Assembly: GCA_963708625.1 (NCBI GenBank)
Contig: CAVPSV010000004.1
Location: forward strand, 868,001 to 932,000
Length of the DNA stretch: 64,000 bases
Direction of reading: 5' to 3'
DNA from: DASXIF01 sp036498145
Lineage (GTDB): Bacteria; Actinomycetota; Actinomycetes; Mycobacteriales; Jatrophihabitantaceae
In this document: positions 46,761 through 55,336 of the stretch, piece after piece
How positions within the stretch are numbered: the stretch's first letter is position 1
How the letters are laid out: each line of letters begins with the position of its first letter
The notes under the pieces: generated by a model
What the model saw: only the letters and a program-made list of their open reading frames with translations
What the model was told of the DNA's origin: nothing
Database searches by the model: none
Translations under genes and position numbers: made by a program

Positions 46761-47717
46761 TCAATCGGCGAGGTCGCGGCGCATGACGACCCGCGGGCCG
46801 ACCCCGTCCAACCCGATGGCGCGTTCCCAGTCGCGGCGTTGGGCGAGTTCGGGGGTCAACTCGGTGATCTCCACGAAACCGCGGCGACGAAAGAACGGCG
46901 CATTCCACGGCACCTGGGCGAACGTGGTCACCGTCGCCGCGCGATAGCCGTTCGCACGCGCCCACCGGCACGCCGCCTCGACGAGCTCCGAGCCAATCCC
47001 TTGGCGCATCGACCCGGGCACCACAGCTGGCCCCCGCACATGCGCCGAGCCGTCCACGTCATCGATGCGCACGTAGCCCACGATCGGCCGACCGGTGACC
47101 AACACGACCCGAGCCTCATGCAGGGTGTCGCCGAGGAACGACTTCGCCGGCAGGTCGATACCGCTGACCCGATACAGCGTCTCCGCGCGGCGGTCGATCT
47201 CCCTCAGCACGTCGACGTCGTCCGGATCGGCCTGACGCACCTCGACCGGCACGCGCACCCGAGCCAGACCGAGCGCAGCGACCACCCGGTCGGGGTAGCG
47301 AGTGGGGACAGTCCGACGGCTGCCGTCGCGCAACAGCACGGTCAGCCCGGCAGCGGCTCGGGACGATCCCTCGCCCAGCCGCTGGCCCAGCATCGGCGCC
47401 ATCGGATCGACGTCCCGCTCCACCGCGACCACGTCGGACCGATCGATCGACTGCTCGCCCACCCGGATCTCGTCCGCGCTCACCGTCACCGACCGCAGCC
47501 GCCGCGCGGTGCGCACGATGAACGCGTCGAAGCCGACCACGATCACGATCGCGAGCAGCCACGCGGCCAGGTGCGCCGCTGCCCCGCCGAGCGCGAGGTC
47601 GATGACCATGCCGATCAGCAATCCGGCCAGCAGCGCCCAGCTGGAGACATAGCTTCGTGCCGGTTCGAAGTACTCGGCCGTCCGACCGGACTCGCCGGCA
47701 CCCGGCCGCGCGATCAC
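46761..47717 (-). CDS. GNAT acetyltransferase with N-terminal membrane domain
   Basis: 318 residues. The N-terminal 150 residues have two helices (SWALLAGLLIGMVIDLALGG, LAAWLLAIVIVVGFDAFIVR) and a small beta domain reminiscent of DUF3093 (VTVSADEIRVGEQSIDRSDV). Residues 160-318 are a GNAT fold: VEVRQADPDDVDVLREIDRR, GYVRIDDVDGSAHVRGPAVV, acetyl-CoA loop RQGIGSELVEAACRWARANG and FFRRRGFVEI. GTG 47717 overlaps the hemB stop (GTGA), so it is the distal gene of the heme operon. Substrate unknown. Confidence 0.78.
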   Translation of the reverse strand: MIARPGAGESGRTAEYFEPARSYVSSWALLAGLLIGMVIDLALGGAAAHLAAWLLAIVIVVGFDAFIVRTARRLRSVTVSADEIRVGEQSIDRSDVVAVERDVDPMAPMLGQRLGEGSSRAAAGLTVLLRDGSRRTVPTRYPDRVVAALGLARVRVPVEVRQADPDDVDVLREIDRRAETLYRVSGIDLPAKSFLGDTLHEARVVLVTGRPIVGYVRIDDVDGSAHVRGPAVVPGSMRQGIGSELVEAACRWARANGYRAATVTTFAQVPWNAPFFRRRGFVEITELTPELAQRRDWERAIGLDGVGPRVVMRRDLAD

Positions 47718-48727
47718 CGGAACAGGCTAGATGCCTCGACGGCCCAGTACGAAAGGATCACGGACGCGCCAGCCCGCTTGATCGACGTCAGCGTCTCGGT
47801 GATCGCCCGCTCGCGGTCCAGCCAGCCACGCTCGGCAGCGGCTTCGACCATCGCGTACTCGCCGCTGATCTGGTACGCGGCCACCGGTACGGGCGAGGCC
47901 GCCGCCACCGCGCTGAGCACATCCAGATACGGCAATGCGGGTTTCACCATGACGATGTCAGCGCCCTCGGCGACGTCCAGCGCCACTTCGGCCAGCGCCT
48001 CGGTGACCGACCGCGCCGGGTCCTGCTGGTAACCCTTGCGGTCGCCGGACAGGGACGAGTTGACCGCCTCCCGGAACGGGCCGTAGAACGCCGACGCGTA
48101 CTTCGGCGCGTAGCCCAACACGCCGACGTCACTGCGGCCGGCCCTGTCCAGGGCGCCGCGCACCGCACCGACCTGGCCGTCCATCATCCCGCTGGTGCCC
48201 AGCAGATGCGCCCCCGACTCGGCTTGCGCCAACGCCATCGCCGCATATCGCGCCAGCGTCGCGTCGTTGTCCACCGACCCGTCCGCGGCGAGCACGCCGC
48301 AGTGCCCGTGGTCGGTGAACTCGTCCAAACACAGGTCCGCCATCAGCACGGTGGCATCGCCGAGCTCGTCGTGCAGCGCGCGCAGCGCTGTGTTGAGCAC
48401 GCCGCCGGGATCATCGGCACCGGTGCCCTGCGCGTCCTTGTGCACGGGCACACCGAAGATCATCAGGCCGCCGACGCCTGCCTCGACCGCCGCCACCGCG
48501 GCCTTGCGCAACGAATCGAAGGTGTGTTGCACGACGCCCGGCATCGACGAGATCGCCACCGGCTCGTCGATGCCCTCGCGGACGAACATCGGCAGCACCA
48601 GATCGCCGGGCCGCACTGCTATGTCCGTGACCAGCCGCCGCAACGCCGGCGTGCGGCGCAGCCGCCGCAGCCGGGTCACCGGAAATGCCGGCAGCGCCGG
48701 CAGACCGTCGTCGCGCGGCGCACTCAC
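47714..48727 (-). CDS. hemB: delta-aminolevulinic acid dehydratase (porphobilinogen synthase)
   Basis: Condenses two 5-aminolevulinates to porphobilinogen. 337 residues. Schiff-base lysines are in GYAPKYASAFYGPFREAV and ADIVMVKPALPYLDV. The metal site reads ADLCLDEFTDHGHCGVL: the first and last cysteines are present, but the middle one of the zinc type (C-x-C) is Asp, intermediate between zinc and magnesium types. GTG 48727 lies 15 nt after the hemD stop. Confidence 0.93.
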   Translation of the reverse strand: MSAPRDDGLPALPAFPVTRLRRLRRTPALRRLVTDIAVRPGDLVLPMFVREGIDEPVAISSMPGVVQHTFDSLRKAAVAAVEAGVGGLMIFGVPVHKDAQGTGADDPGGVLNTALRALHDELGDATVLMADLCLDEFTDHGHCGVLAADGSVDNDATLARYAAMALAQAESGAHLLGTSGMMDGQVGAVRGALDRAGRSDVGVLGYAPKYASAFYGPFREAVNSSLSGDRKGYQQDPARSVTEALAEVALDVAEGADIVMVKPALPYLDVLSAVAAASPVPVAAYQISGEYAMVEAAAERGWLDRERAITETLTSIKRAGASVILSYWAVEASSLFR

Positions 48728-48742
48728 GTCGATGTCACCGAC

Positions 48743-50299
48743 TCAGTGCGCGGCGCGCCGCGAACTCGACCGGGCCGCTTTCTTCGCCGCGGCCGCGGCC
48801 GCCTTCTCGCGCTCCTCCACCGCGCGGGCGGCGGCGAACTCGGCGAGTGCGTCGACCAGCGCCGGCACCGTCGCAACAGCGGGCTGCACGTCGACCCGAA
48901 GGCCGAATTCCGTTGCGGTGGCCGCGGTCTGCGGGCCGATGCACGCCACCACCGTGCGGGCGTGCGGCTTGCCCGCGATGCCGACGAGGTTGCGCACCGT
49001 CGAGGACGAGGTGAAGCACACCGCCTGGAAGCCACCGGACTTGATCGCGTCGCGAATCTCCGCCGCCGGCGGCGCGGCGCGCACGGTCCGGTACGCGGTG
49101 ACGTCGTCGATCTCCCAACCACGCTCGCGCAGCCCGGCCGCCAGCGTTTCGGTGGCGATGTCGGCACGCGGCAGCAACACCCGATCGATCGGGTCCAGCA
49201 CCTCGTCGTACGGCGGGAAGTCCGCGAGCAGGCCCTCGGAGGACTGCTCACCGCTGGGCACGAGTTCCGGGTTGATGCCGTAAGCGCGCACCGCATCGGC
49301 GGTCGCGTCGCCCACGCACGCGATCTTCACGCCCGCGAACGCGCGTGCATCCAGGCCGTACTCCTCGAACTTCTCGCGCACCGCACGCACTGCGTTGGTG
49401 GAGGTGAACACGATCCACTCATACCGCCCGGTGACCAGGCCCTTGATCGCGCGTTCCATCTGCGTCGGCGTGCGCGGCGGCTCGACGGCGATGGTCGGCA
49501 CCTCGACCGGCACCGCGCCGTACACGCACAGCAGCTCGCTCATCGCGCCGGCCTGGTCCTTCGTGCGCGGCACCAGCACCTTCCAGCCGTAAAGCGGGCG
49601 CGACTCCCACCAGCCGAGCTTGTCGCGATGCGCGGCAGCCTTGCCGACGGTGATCACCAACGTGCCGGACATGCCGACGGACGCCAGCTCCAACTCCCCG
49701 AGCGTGCCGGAGATCGTCTGCTGCTTCGTGCCGGTGCCGTCGCAGCTCACCGTGACCGCAGTATCCGGCTTGAGTCCGTAGGCCACCAGCTGCTGACCCA
49801 GTTCCTGGACGTCGGCGGCGGCGACGGTCAGCACCAGCGTGCCCGGCGCATGTGCCAACGCGTCGTAGTCGACGGCCGAGACGTCCGGTATCGCTACGTC
49901 GGTGTGCACCGGGCCCACCGGCACGCCGGCGTAGGCCGCGGTGCCGATGCCCAACGGCACGCCGGGCACGATCTCGAACGGCACCACGGTCTTCGACACC
50001 GCGAGCAGCTCCTTCACCACCGCGTCCTCGGACAGCGGGTCACCGCACACGAGCCGTACCACCGACGCACCGTTGCGCGCGTCGGCGAGCATCGCCTTGG
50101 CCGTCTCCGCCGGCACGCTCTCGGGCGCGCGCGACACGACCGGCGCCAGCGACCTGATCGCCTCGGGGACATCGCTACCGGCGACGAGGACGTCAGCCCG
50201 CTCGAGTGCTGAAACGGCGGATACGGCCAGCAGCCCCGGGTCGCCCGGGCCGGCACCAACGAAGGTGACACGGCCGAGAACCTTGCGCGCTCGGGTCAT
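48743..50299 (-). CDS. hemD: uroporphyrinogen-III C-methyltransferase/synthase fusion
   Basis: 518 residues, two enzymes in one chain as usual in actinobacteria. Residues 8-245 are the SAM uroporphyrinogen methyltransferase fold (VTFVGAGPGDPGLL, VVRLVCGDPLSEDAVV, FEIVPGVPLGIGTAAYAGVP). Residues 258-490 are uroporphyrinogen-III synthase (VLVPRTKDQAGAMSELL, WIVFTSTNAVRAVREKF, RVLLPRADIATETLAAGL, AVCFTSSSTVRNLVG). An Ala/Lys/Arg tail ends the protein. ATG 50299 overlaps the hemC stop (ATGA). Confidence 0.92.
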   Translation of the reverse strand: MTRARKVLGRVTFVGAGPGDPGLLAVSAVSALERADVLVAGSDVPEAIRSLAPVVSRAPESVPAETAKAMLADARNGASVVRLVCGDPLSEDAVVKELLAVSKTVVPFEIVPGVPLGIGTAAYAGVPVGPVHTDVAIPDVSAVDYDALAHAPGTLVLTVAAADVQELGQQLVAYGLKPDTAVTVSCDGTGTKQQTISGTLGELELASVGMSGTLVITVGKAAAHRDKLGWWESRPLYGWKVLVPRTKDQAGAMSELLCVYGAVPVEVPTIAVEPPRTPTQMERAIKGLVTGRYEWIVFTSTNAVRAVREKFEEYGLDARAFAGVKIACVGDATADAVRAYGINPELVPSGEQSSEGLLADFPPYDEVLDPIDRVLLPRADIATETLAAGLRERGWEIDDVTAYRTVRAAPPAAEIRDAIKSGGFQAVCFTSSSTVRNLVGIAGKPHARTVVACIGPQTAATATEFGLRVDVQPAVATVPALVDALAEFAAARAVEEREKAAAAAAKKAARSSSRRAAH

Positions 50300-51246
50300 G
50301 TAGAGCTCCCAATCATCTGATCTGCGCCGGCGGAGATCAGGTCGGCGGCCAGCCGCCGCCCTACCCCGTCGGCATCGGTGGTCGAGCCGGTCGCGGACAA
50401 CCGAACGGCATCGCTGCCGTCGATCGCCGTGACCGAACCCCTGAGGAAAATCTCGAGCCCGCCGTCGTCGCCCTCGGCGACCTCGGCCAGGCCGCCGACC
50501 GGCGCCGAGCAGCCCGCCTCCAGCGCGGCGAGCAACGCACGTTCGGCCGTCACCGCGGCGCGGGTGTCCGCGTCGTCGATTCCGGCAAGCAACTGCGCCA
50601 CGGCCTGATCGTCGGCGCGGCACTCGACCGCGAGCGCTCCCTGCGCGGGCGCGGGCAGCATCTGGATCGGATCCAGCAGCTCGGTGATCTCAGCGGCACG
50701 GCCCAGCCGGTGCAGGCCGGCGCTGGCCAGCACGACCGCGTCCAGCTCACCGGCGGTTACCTTGCCCAGCCGGGTGTCCACGTTGCCCCGCACCGCGACG
50801 ACGTCCAGACCGAGGCCGAGCGCGTTCAGCTGCGCGGTGCGCCGCGGCGAGCCGGTGCCCACCCGGGCTCCGGTCGGCAGCTCGCCGAGGGTCAGCCGGT
50901 CTCGGGCCACGAGCGCGTCCCGTGCATCCTCGCGCCGCGGCACCGCGGCGATCACGATGCCGGGAGCGGCGGCAGTGGGCAGGTCCTTGTACGAGTGCAC
51001 GGCGATGTCGATCTCGCCGGCGAGCAGCGCGGTGCGCAATGCGGAGACGAACACGCCGGTGCCGCCCAGCTGGGTGAGCGCCGCCGAAGACCGGTCGCCG
51101 TCGGTGACGATCGGCACGACCTCCGCCTCGATGCCGAGCGCGCCGATCACGAGGGCCGTCTGCACGCGCGCGAGCGCGCTGGCCCGAGTGCCGACGCGCA
51201 CGGTCCGGCCGCCGAGCCGGTCGATCAGGTGTGCCGGGGCGCTCAT
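50296..51246 (-). CDS. hemC: hydroxymethylbilane synthase (porphobilinogen deaminase)
   Basis: 316 residues. Polymerises four porphobilinogens. VRVGTRASALARVQTALVIG opens the protein, AVHSYKDLPTAAAPGIVIAA and VGTGSPRRTAQL contain the catalytic Asp/Arg residues, and the dipyrromethane cofactor cysteine is in LEAGCSAPVGGLAEV near residue 238. Overlaps hemA (ATGA) and hemD, indicating one transcript. Confidence 0.95.
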   Translation of the reverse strand: MSAPAHLIDRLGGRTVRVGTRASALARVQTALVIGALGIEAEVVPIVTDGDRSSAALTQLGGTGVFVSALRTALLAGEIDIAVHSYKDLPTAAAPGIVIAAVPRREDARDALVARDRLTLGELPTGARVGTGSPRRTAQLNALGLGLDVVAVRGNVDTRLGKVTAGELDAVVLASAGLHRLGRAAEITELLDPIQMLPAPAQGALAVECRADDQAVAQLLAGIDDADTRAAVTAERALLAALEAGCSAPVGGLAEVAEGDDGGLEIFLRGSVTAIDGSDAVRLSATGSTTDADGVGRRLAADLISAGADQMIGSST

Positions 51247-52538
51247 CGTTGCTGCTCCCCTGGTGTCTTTTTCACTGCGGTCACCGATTCGGGGCGGGCC
51301 GGGTCCAGGTCGAACAGCTCGCGCAGCGCGGCGGCGTACTGGTCACCGCCGGGCGTCGCGGCGAGTTCCTTGACCCGCACGGTCGGTGCGTGCAGCACCT
51401 TGTCCACCGCGCGGCGCACCGCGTCCGCGACCTCGCGCCGTGCCTGATCGTCGATGCCGGGCAGCCTGGCGTTGAGTCGGTCCAGCTCGGTCTCGACCAC
51501 CTGGCTGGCGCGAGCGCGCAGCGCGGTGACGGTAGGGGCCACCGCGAGCTGCTGCTGTTCGGCGAGGTAGGCGCGCAGCTCGTCGCCGACGATGCCGGTC
51601 GCGGCGCGAACGTCCTCGTCGCTCACCATCGCGCCGCGGGCGCTCAGATCGTCCAGATCGATGTAACTGACCGCCGGCTGCTCGCCCACCAGCGGGTCGA
51701 CGTCGCGGGGCAGTGCCAGGTCGAGCACGACCAGCGGTCGCTCGCGGGCGTCGAACGCGGTTGCATCCAGCACCAGGCCGGTTGCGCCGGTGCAGGAGAC
51801 GAGCAGATCGGCATCGGCGAGCTCACCCGGGAGTTCGTCCAAGCTGATGGCGCGCCCGCCAACGGCGTCGGCCAGCCGCTGGGCACCCTGCGCGGACCGG
51901 TTGGCGACGACGATGTCGGTGACGCCGCGCCGCCGCAGGGTCGCGCCGGCCAGTGCGCCCATGGACCCGGCGCCCACCACGACCGCCCCGCGGCCGGCCA
52001 GTTCGCCGAGCACCGCGGCCGCGGCGTCCAGCGCGACGGAGACCACGGACGCGCCGGCGCGGTCGATGCCGGTCTCGGAGTGCACCCGCTTGCCGACGCG
52101 CAGCGCGGTCTGCGCGAGCTCGTGCAGCACGCTGCCCACCGATCCGGCCTGGGTGCCGAGTCCGTATGCGGCGCGTACCTGGCCGAGGATCTGCGACTCG
52201 CCGATCACCATGGAGTCCAGGCCGGACGCCACGCTGAACATGTGCTCGGCGGCCGCCTCGGCGAAGTGGACGTAAAGGTGCTCGGACAGGTCGGCGACGT
52301 CGACGCCGGCCTGGCGGGCGAGCACTCCGGTGATCTCGGCAACAGCCGGGTGGAACCGGGCCGCGTCGGCGTACACCTCGATGCGGTTGCACGTGGACAG
52401 GAGCAGCACCTCGCTGATCGTCTCGGCGCGGTGCAGTTCGTCGAGCGTCTTGCGCAGGTCGTCAGCAGGCACCGCCGCGCGCTCGAGCATCGCCACCGGC
52501 GCGGTGCGATGCGACAGGCCAACCACCAGCACGCTCAT
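51243..52538 (-). CDS. hemA: glutamyl-tRNA reductase
   Basis: 431 residues. First committed step of C5 heme synthesis. VGLSHRTAPVAMLERAAVPA begins the chain, the catalytic Cys is in LLLSTCNRIEVYADA near residue 50, SGLDSMVIGESQILGQVRAA follows, and the NADPH-binding VVVGAGSMGALAGATLRRRG is near 185. ATG 52538 overlaps the rex stop (ATGA). The protein works with hemL at 42.5-43.8 kb. Confidence 0.95.
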   Translation of the reverse strand: MSVLVVGLSHRTAPVAMLERAAVPADDLRKTLDELHRAETISEVLLLSTCNRIEVYADAARFHPAVAEITGVLARQAGVDVADLSEHLYVHFAEAAAEHMFSVASGLDSMVIGESQILGQVRAAYGLGTQAGSVGSVLHELAQTALRVGKRVHSETGIDRAGASVVSVALDAAAAVLGELAGRGAVVVGAGSMGALAGATLRRRGVTDIVVANRSAQGAQRLADAVGGRAISLDELPGELADADLLVSCTGATGLVLDATAFDARERPLVVLDLALPRDVDPLVGEQPAVSYIDLDDLSARGAMVSDEDVRAATGIVGDELRAYLAEQQQLAVAPTVTALRARASQVVETELDRLNARLPGIDDQARREVADAVRRAVDKVLHAPTVRVKELAATPGGDQYAAALRELFDLDPARPESVTAVKKTPGEQQR

Positions 52539-53239
52539 GCGCGGCCTCGCTGTGCTGCGGGCACGCGCACCGACGTTGCCTGCGCGACGAGATCGCCGTT
52601 GGCGGCGAGGGTCGCGGCCGTCTTGCGCTGCTCGTGGAAGGACAGGATCTGCAGCTCGGCCGCGAGATCGACTTTGCGTAGATCGACGTGCGGCGGCACG
52701 GTCAGCACGACCGGGGCGAAGTTCAGGATGCTCGTCACTCCCGCCGCCACCACGGCATCGCAGACCGATTGCGCGGCGGAGGCCGGCACGGCCAGCACCG
52801 CGATGGCGATTCGGTGCGCGCGCACGATGCCGTCGATGTCGGCGATGTCCTCGACCGCCAACCCGCGGATCGTGGTGCCGATTCGGGCGCGGTCGGCGTC
52901 CACCAGCGCCGCGATCTGGAAGCCGCGGGTGGCGAAGCCGGCGTACCCAGCCAGGGCCTGGCCGAGATTGCCGACGCCGACGATGGCGACGGACCGGTGC
53001 ACGGTCAGGCCGAGGGTGCGGGAAATCTCGTCGATCAGGGTCGCCACGTCGTAGCCGACGCCGCGGATGCCGTATGAGCCCAGGAAGGACAAGTCCTTGC
53101 GCAGCTTCGCCGAATTGACGCCGGCGAACCGGGCCAGCTCCTCCGACGAGACGGTGGTGATGCCGCGCTCACCGACCATCCCCAGCACGCGCAGATACGT
53201 CGCGAGCCGGGCGACAGTCGCCTCGGGAACGGGGTTCAA
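52535..53239 (-). CDS. rex: redox-sensing transcriptional repressor Rex
   Basis: 234 residues. It senses the NADH/NAD+ ratio and represses respiratory and heme genes. The N-terminal winged helix holds RLATYLRVLGMVGERGITTV and SEELARFAGVNSAKLRKDLS; the Rossmann domain holds VAIVGVGNLGQALAGYAGF near residue 85 and ends with the domain-swapped helix. Start is TTG 53239, with GAGGTG 5 nt upstream; no ATG/GTG fits. Upstream lies a candidate Rex operator at 53342-53357, so autoregulation of rex-hemACDB is likely, as known in Streptomyces. Confidence 0.93.
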   Translation of the reverse strand: MNPVPEATVARLATYLRVLGMVGERGITTVSSEELARFAGVNSAKLRKDLSFLGSYGIRGVGYDVATLIDEISRTLGLTVHRSVAIVGVGNLGQALAGYAGFATRGFQIAALVDADRARIGTTIRGLAVEDIADIDGIVRAHRIAIAVLAVPASAAQSVCDAVVAAGVTSILNFAPVVLTVPPHVDLRKVDLAAELQILSFHEQRKTAATLAANGDLVAQATSVRVPAAQRGRA

Positions 53240-53341
53240 TCGACACCTCGAACGGGATGCGGCGCGGGGTCGGTGGACCGGTGTACGGCCGCCTCACACC
53301 GTGTGGTAAAGCGGTTTAGGAAAAACCCAAGCTACGCCGCT

Positions 53342-53357
53342 CGTGAATCTTTTCCCA
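53342..53357 (-). promoter_or_regulatory. candidate Rex operator (ROP) in front of rex-hemACDB
   Basis: CGTGAATCTTTTCCCA matches the Streptomyces Rex consensus TGTGAACNNNTTCACA at 10 of 12 strongly defined positions (GTGAA ... TTC.CA). It lies about 100 nt upstream of the rex start. On the minus strand it falls between TTGGGA and GTAGCT, a possible weak -35/-10 pair with a 17-nt spacer. Confidence 0.5.
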
Positions 53358-53408
53358 AATCGCGCACGGCGTGCTATAGGCGTTTTGGGGCGCGTTCCAG
53401 CGAGCGTC

Positions 53409-53657
53409 TCAGCGGGCAACCGCGGCTCGGAACCGGGCCTCCTCCACCCGCCAGTACCCGTGCTCACGGCCGTCGACGAGGATCACCGGTACCCGGTCGG
53501 AATACTCCGCCCGGCGGTCCGGATCGGCGTCCACGTCCAGCTCGGTATACGAGAACCCGAGTTCGGCCGACAGCCGCCGCAAGGTGAGTTCGGCGTCCTG
53601 GCACAGATGGCAGCCCGCCCGGGTCACCAGCGTCACCCGGTGCTCAGCGGCCGGCAC
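53409..53657 (-). CDS. glutaredoxin-like protein
   Basis: 82 residues. Thioredoxin-fold protein of the glutaredoxin/DUF836 family. The redox motif CHLC is at residues 16-19, with the later LDVDADPDRRAEYSDRVPVI and the cis-Pro loop. The same gene precedes the hem operon in mycobacteria (Rv0508 type). It overlaps the end of the acyl-CoA ligase gene by 14 nt. A thiol-disulfide role is inferred from the motif. Confidence 0.87.
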   Translation of the reverse strand: MPAAEHRVTLVTRAGCHLCQDAELTLRRLSAELGFSYTELDVDADPDRRAEYSDRVPVILVDGREHGYWRVEEARFRAAVAR

Positions 53658-55095
53658 CGGTTTCCGCCCCGGCGGCCAGCTGCCACCTCATGATCTTCCC
53701 GGTCACCGTGTGCGGCAACGCCGGGACGACCTCGATGCGCGCCGGCACCTTGAACCGGGCCAGGCTGGCCGCAGCCGCGGCACGCAACTCGGTGGCGTCC
53801 AGCTGCTGGCCCGGTGCCGGCACCACGTAGGCGACGACCGCCTCACCGGTCTCCGCGTCCGACTCGCCGCCCACTGCCACCTCGGCCACCCCGGACAGGC
53901 GCGCGAAGACCGCCTCCACCTCGGCCGGATAGACGTTGAACCCGTTCACGATCACCAACTCGGTGCTGCGGCCGACCAGGTGCAACTCGTCGCCGGCGTC
54001 GGCGACCGCGATGTCACCGGTGCCGAACCAGCCGTCCGCGTCCGGTCCACCAGAACCGTCCGGCCAGTAGCCGGAGAACAGATTGGCGCCGCGGATGAAG
54101 ATGCGGCCCGGATCGCCGAGGTCGGTCTCGTCGCCGTCCTCGTCGCGCAGTTGCACCTCGATGCCAGGCAATGGCTTGCCGATCGAGCCGGGCCGGTGCG
54201 CCGTGCCGATCGCGTTCACGGTGACCACCGGGGCGGCCTCGGTCAGTCCGTATCCGTCGTGCAGCACTACGCCGTGCTCGGCGAAACCGTCGACCACCGC
54301 GCGGGCCAGCGTCGCGGACCCGGACATGGCGAAGCGAACGTGCGCGAATCCCGCGTCGAGGTCGTCGCAGCGCAGCCAGTGCGCGTACTGGCCCGGCACG
54401 CCGAGCACCGCGGTGACCCGCCGCCGCGCCATCGTGGCGAGCGTCTCGCGTGGGTCGAAGCGATCGGCCAGCACCAGCGCCGCACCAACGTGCAGGGCCA
54501 TGCCGAGGCCCGCGTTCAGCCCGAAGACGTGCGCCAGCGGCAGCGGCGCGAACAGCACGTCCGCACTGGTGAGCATCGGCGGGTCGACTGCCGCGAGCTG
54601 ATCCAGGTTCGCCAGCAGCGCCCGTGCGGACAGCATTGCGCCCTTCGGACGCCCCGCGGTGCCGGAGGTGTAGAGCAGCACCGAGATGTCCTCGCCGGAG
54701 CGGTCCGCCCGGGGATCGCCGGCATCGGTGGCCGTGGCCAGCAGTTGCTCCACGGTGTCCGGGCCGACGTGCAGCGTGGCGCCGCAGTCAGTGCGAATGT
54801 GCTCCGTCTCGGACGCGGTGTAGGCGGGGTTGACGAGAACGGCGACGAGGCCGGCCCGCAACGCGCCGAGGTACAGCAGCACGAACTCGATGCCGGTGCC
54901 CAATTGCAGGCTGACCCGATCGCCCGCGCGCGCGCCCGCCGCCTGCAGCGCATTGGCCGCGCGGTTCACCGCGGCGTCAAGCTCAGCCCAGGTGAGGTCC
55001 GGCCGCCGGTCGTCGGCGACGGCGAGCGCGTCCGGTGTGCGGGCCGCGTGCACGCGAACAAGGTCGCTGATGCCGGTGGGCTGGCTGGCGATCAT
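53644..55095 (-). CDS. AMP-forming acyl-CoA synthetase/ligase
   Basis: About 483 residues. The P-loop LLYTSGTAGRPKGAMLSARA is near residue 148, the A5 motif DGYGLTEAAP near 280, the hinge and Asp in WFGTGDIAVADAGDELHLVG near 360, and the C-terminal catalytic lysine in LPHTVTGKIMRWQLAAG. ATG 55095 has AGGAGG with a 6-nt spacer, the best ribosome site in this region; the upstream in-frame start is rejected. Fatty or aromatic acid substrate cannot be chosen. Confidence 0.88.
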   Translation of the reverse strand: MIASQPTGISDLVRVHAARTPDALAVADDRRPDLTWAELDAAVNRAANALQAAGARAGDRVSLQLGTGIEFVLLYLGALRAGLVAVLVNPAYTASETEHIRTDCGATLHVGPDTVEQLLATATDAGDPRADRSGEDISVLLYTSGTAGRPKGAMLSARALLANLDQLAAVDPPMLTSADVLFAPLPLAHVFGLNAGLGMALHVGAALVLADRFDPRETLATMARRRVTAVLGVPGQYAHWLRCDDLDAGFAHVRFAMSGSATLARAVVDGFAEHGVVLHDGYGLTEAAPVVTVNAIGTAHRPGSIGKPLPGIEVQLRDEDGDETDLGDPGRIFIRGANLFSGYWPDGSGGPDADGWFGTGDIAVADAGDELHLVGRSTELVIVNGFNVYPAEVEAVFARLSGVAEVAVGGESDAETGEAVVAYVVPAPGQQLDATELRAAAAASLARFKVPARIEVVPALPHTVTGKIMRWQLAAGAETGAGR

Positions 55096-55336
55096 GGCGG
55101 TCCTCCTGTCACGTCCGATCATTGCGGGTTACCGGTGCTCGGACTCGGTAGCAGGGGCGGGCGAGTCGTGGTCGACGCGATGCGGCCCCGTTTGTCCGGT
55201 TCCGGCCGGTTCCGGGACGGGCCACGACGCGGTGTCCGGATTTGCCTGGCAGTAGGCGGTACCCAGAGGGGAAACCGGCCGGTAGCGTTAGCGCCGTCTT
55301 CACATGGCCAGCCCGGTGCCGTGGAAAGGACGTGCG

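Noticed and set aside
48743..50623. Upstream extension of the hemD reading frame beyond 50299
   Set aside because: The added residues are the hemC gene read in another frame; ATG 50299 overlaps the hemC stop and begins the real methyltransferase domain.
53295..53305. CACAC-C-GTGTG palindrome upstream of rex as the Rex site
   Set aside because: It lacks the TGTGAA/TTCACA half-sites; the sequence at 53342-53357 is a better match.
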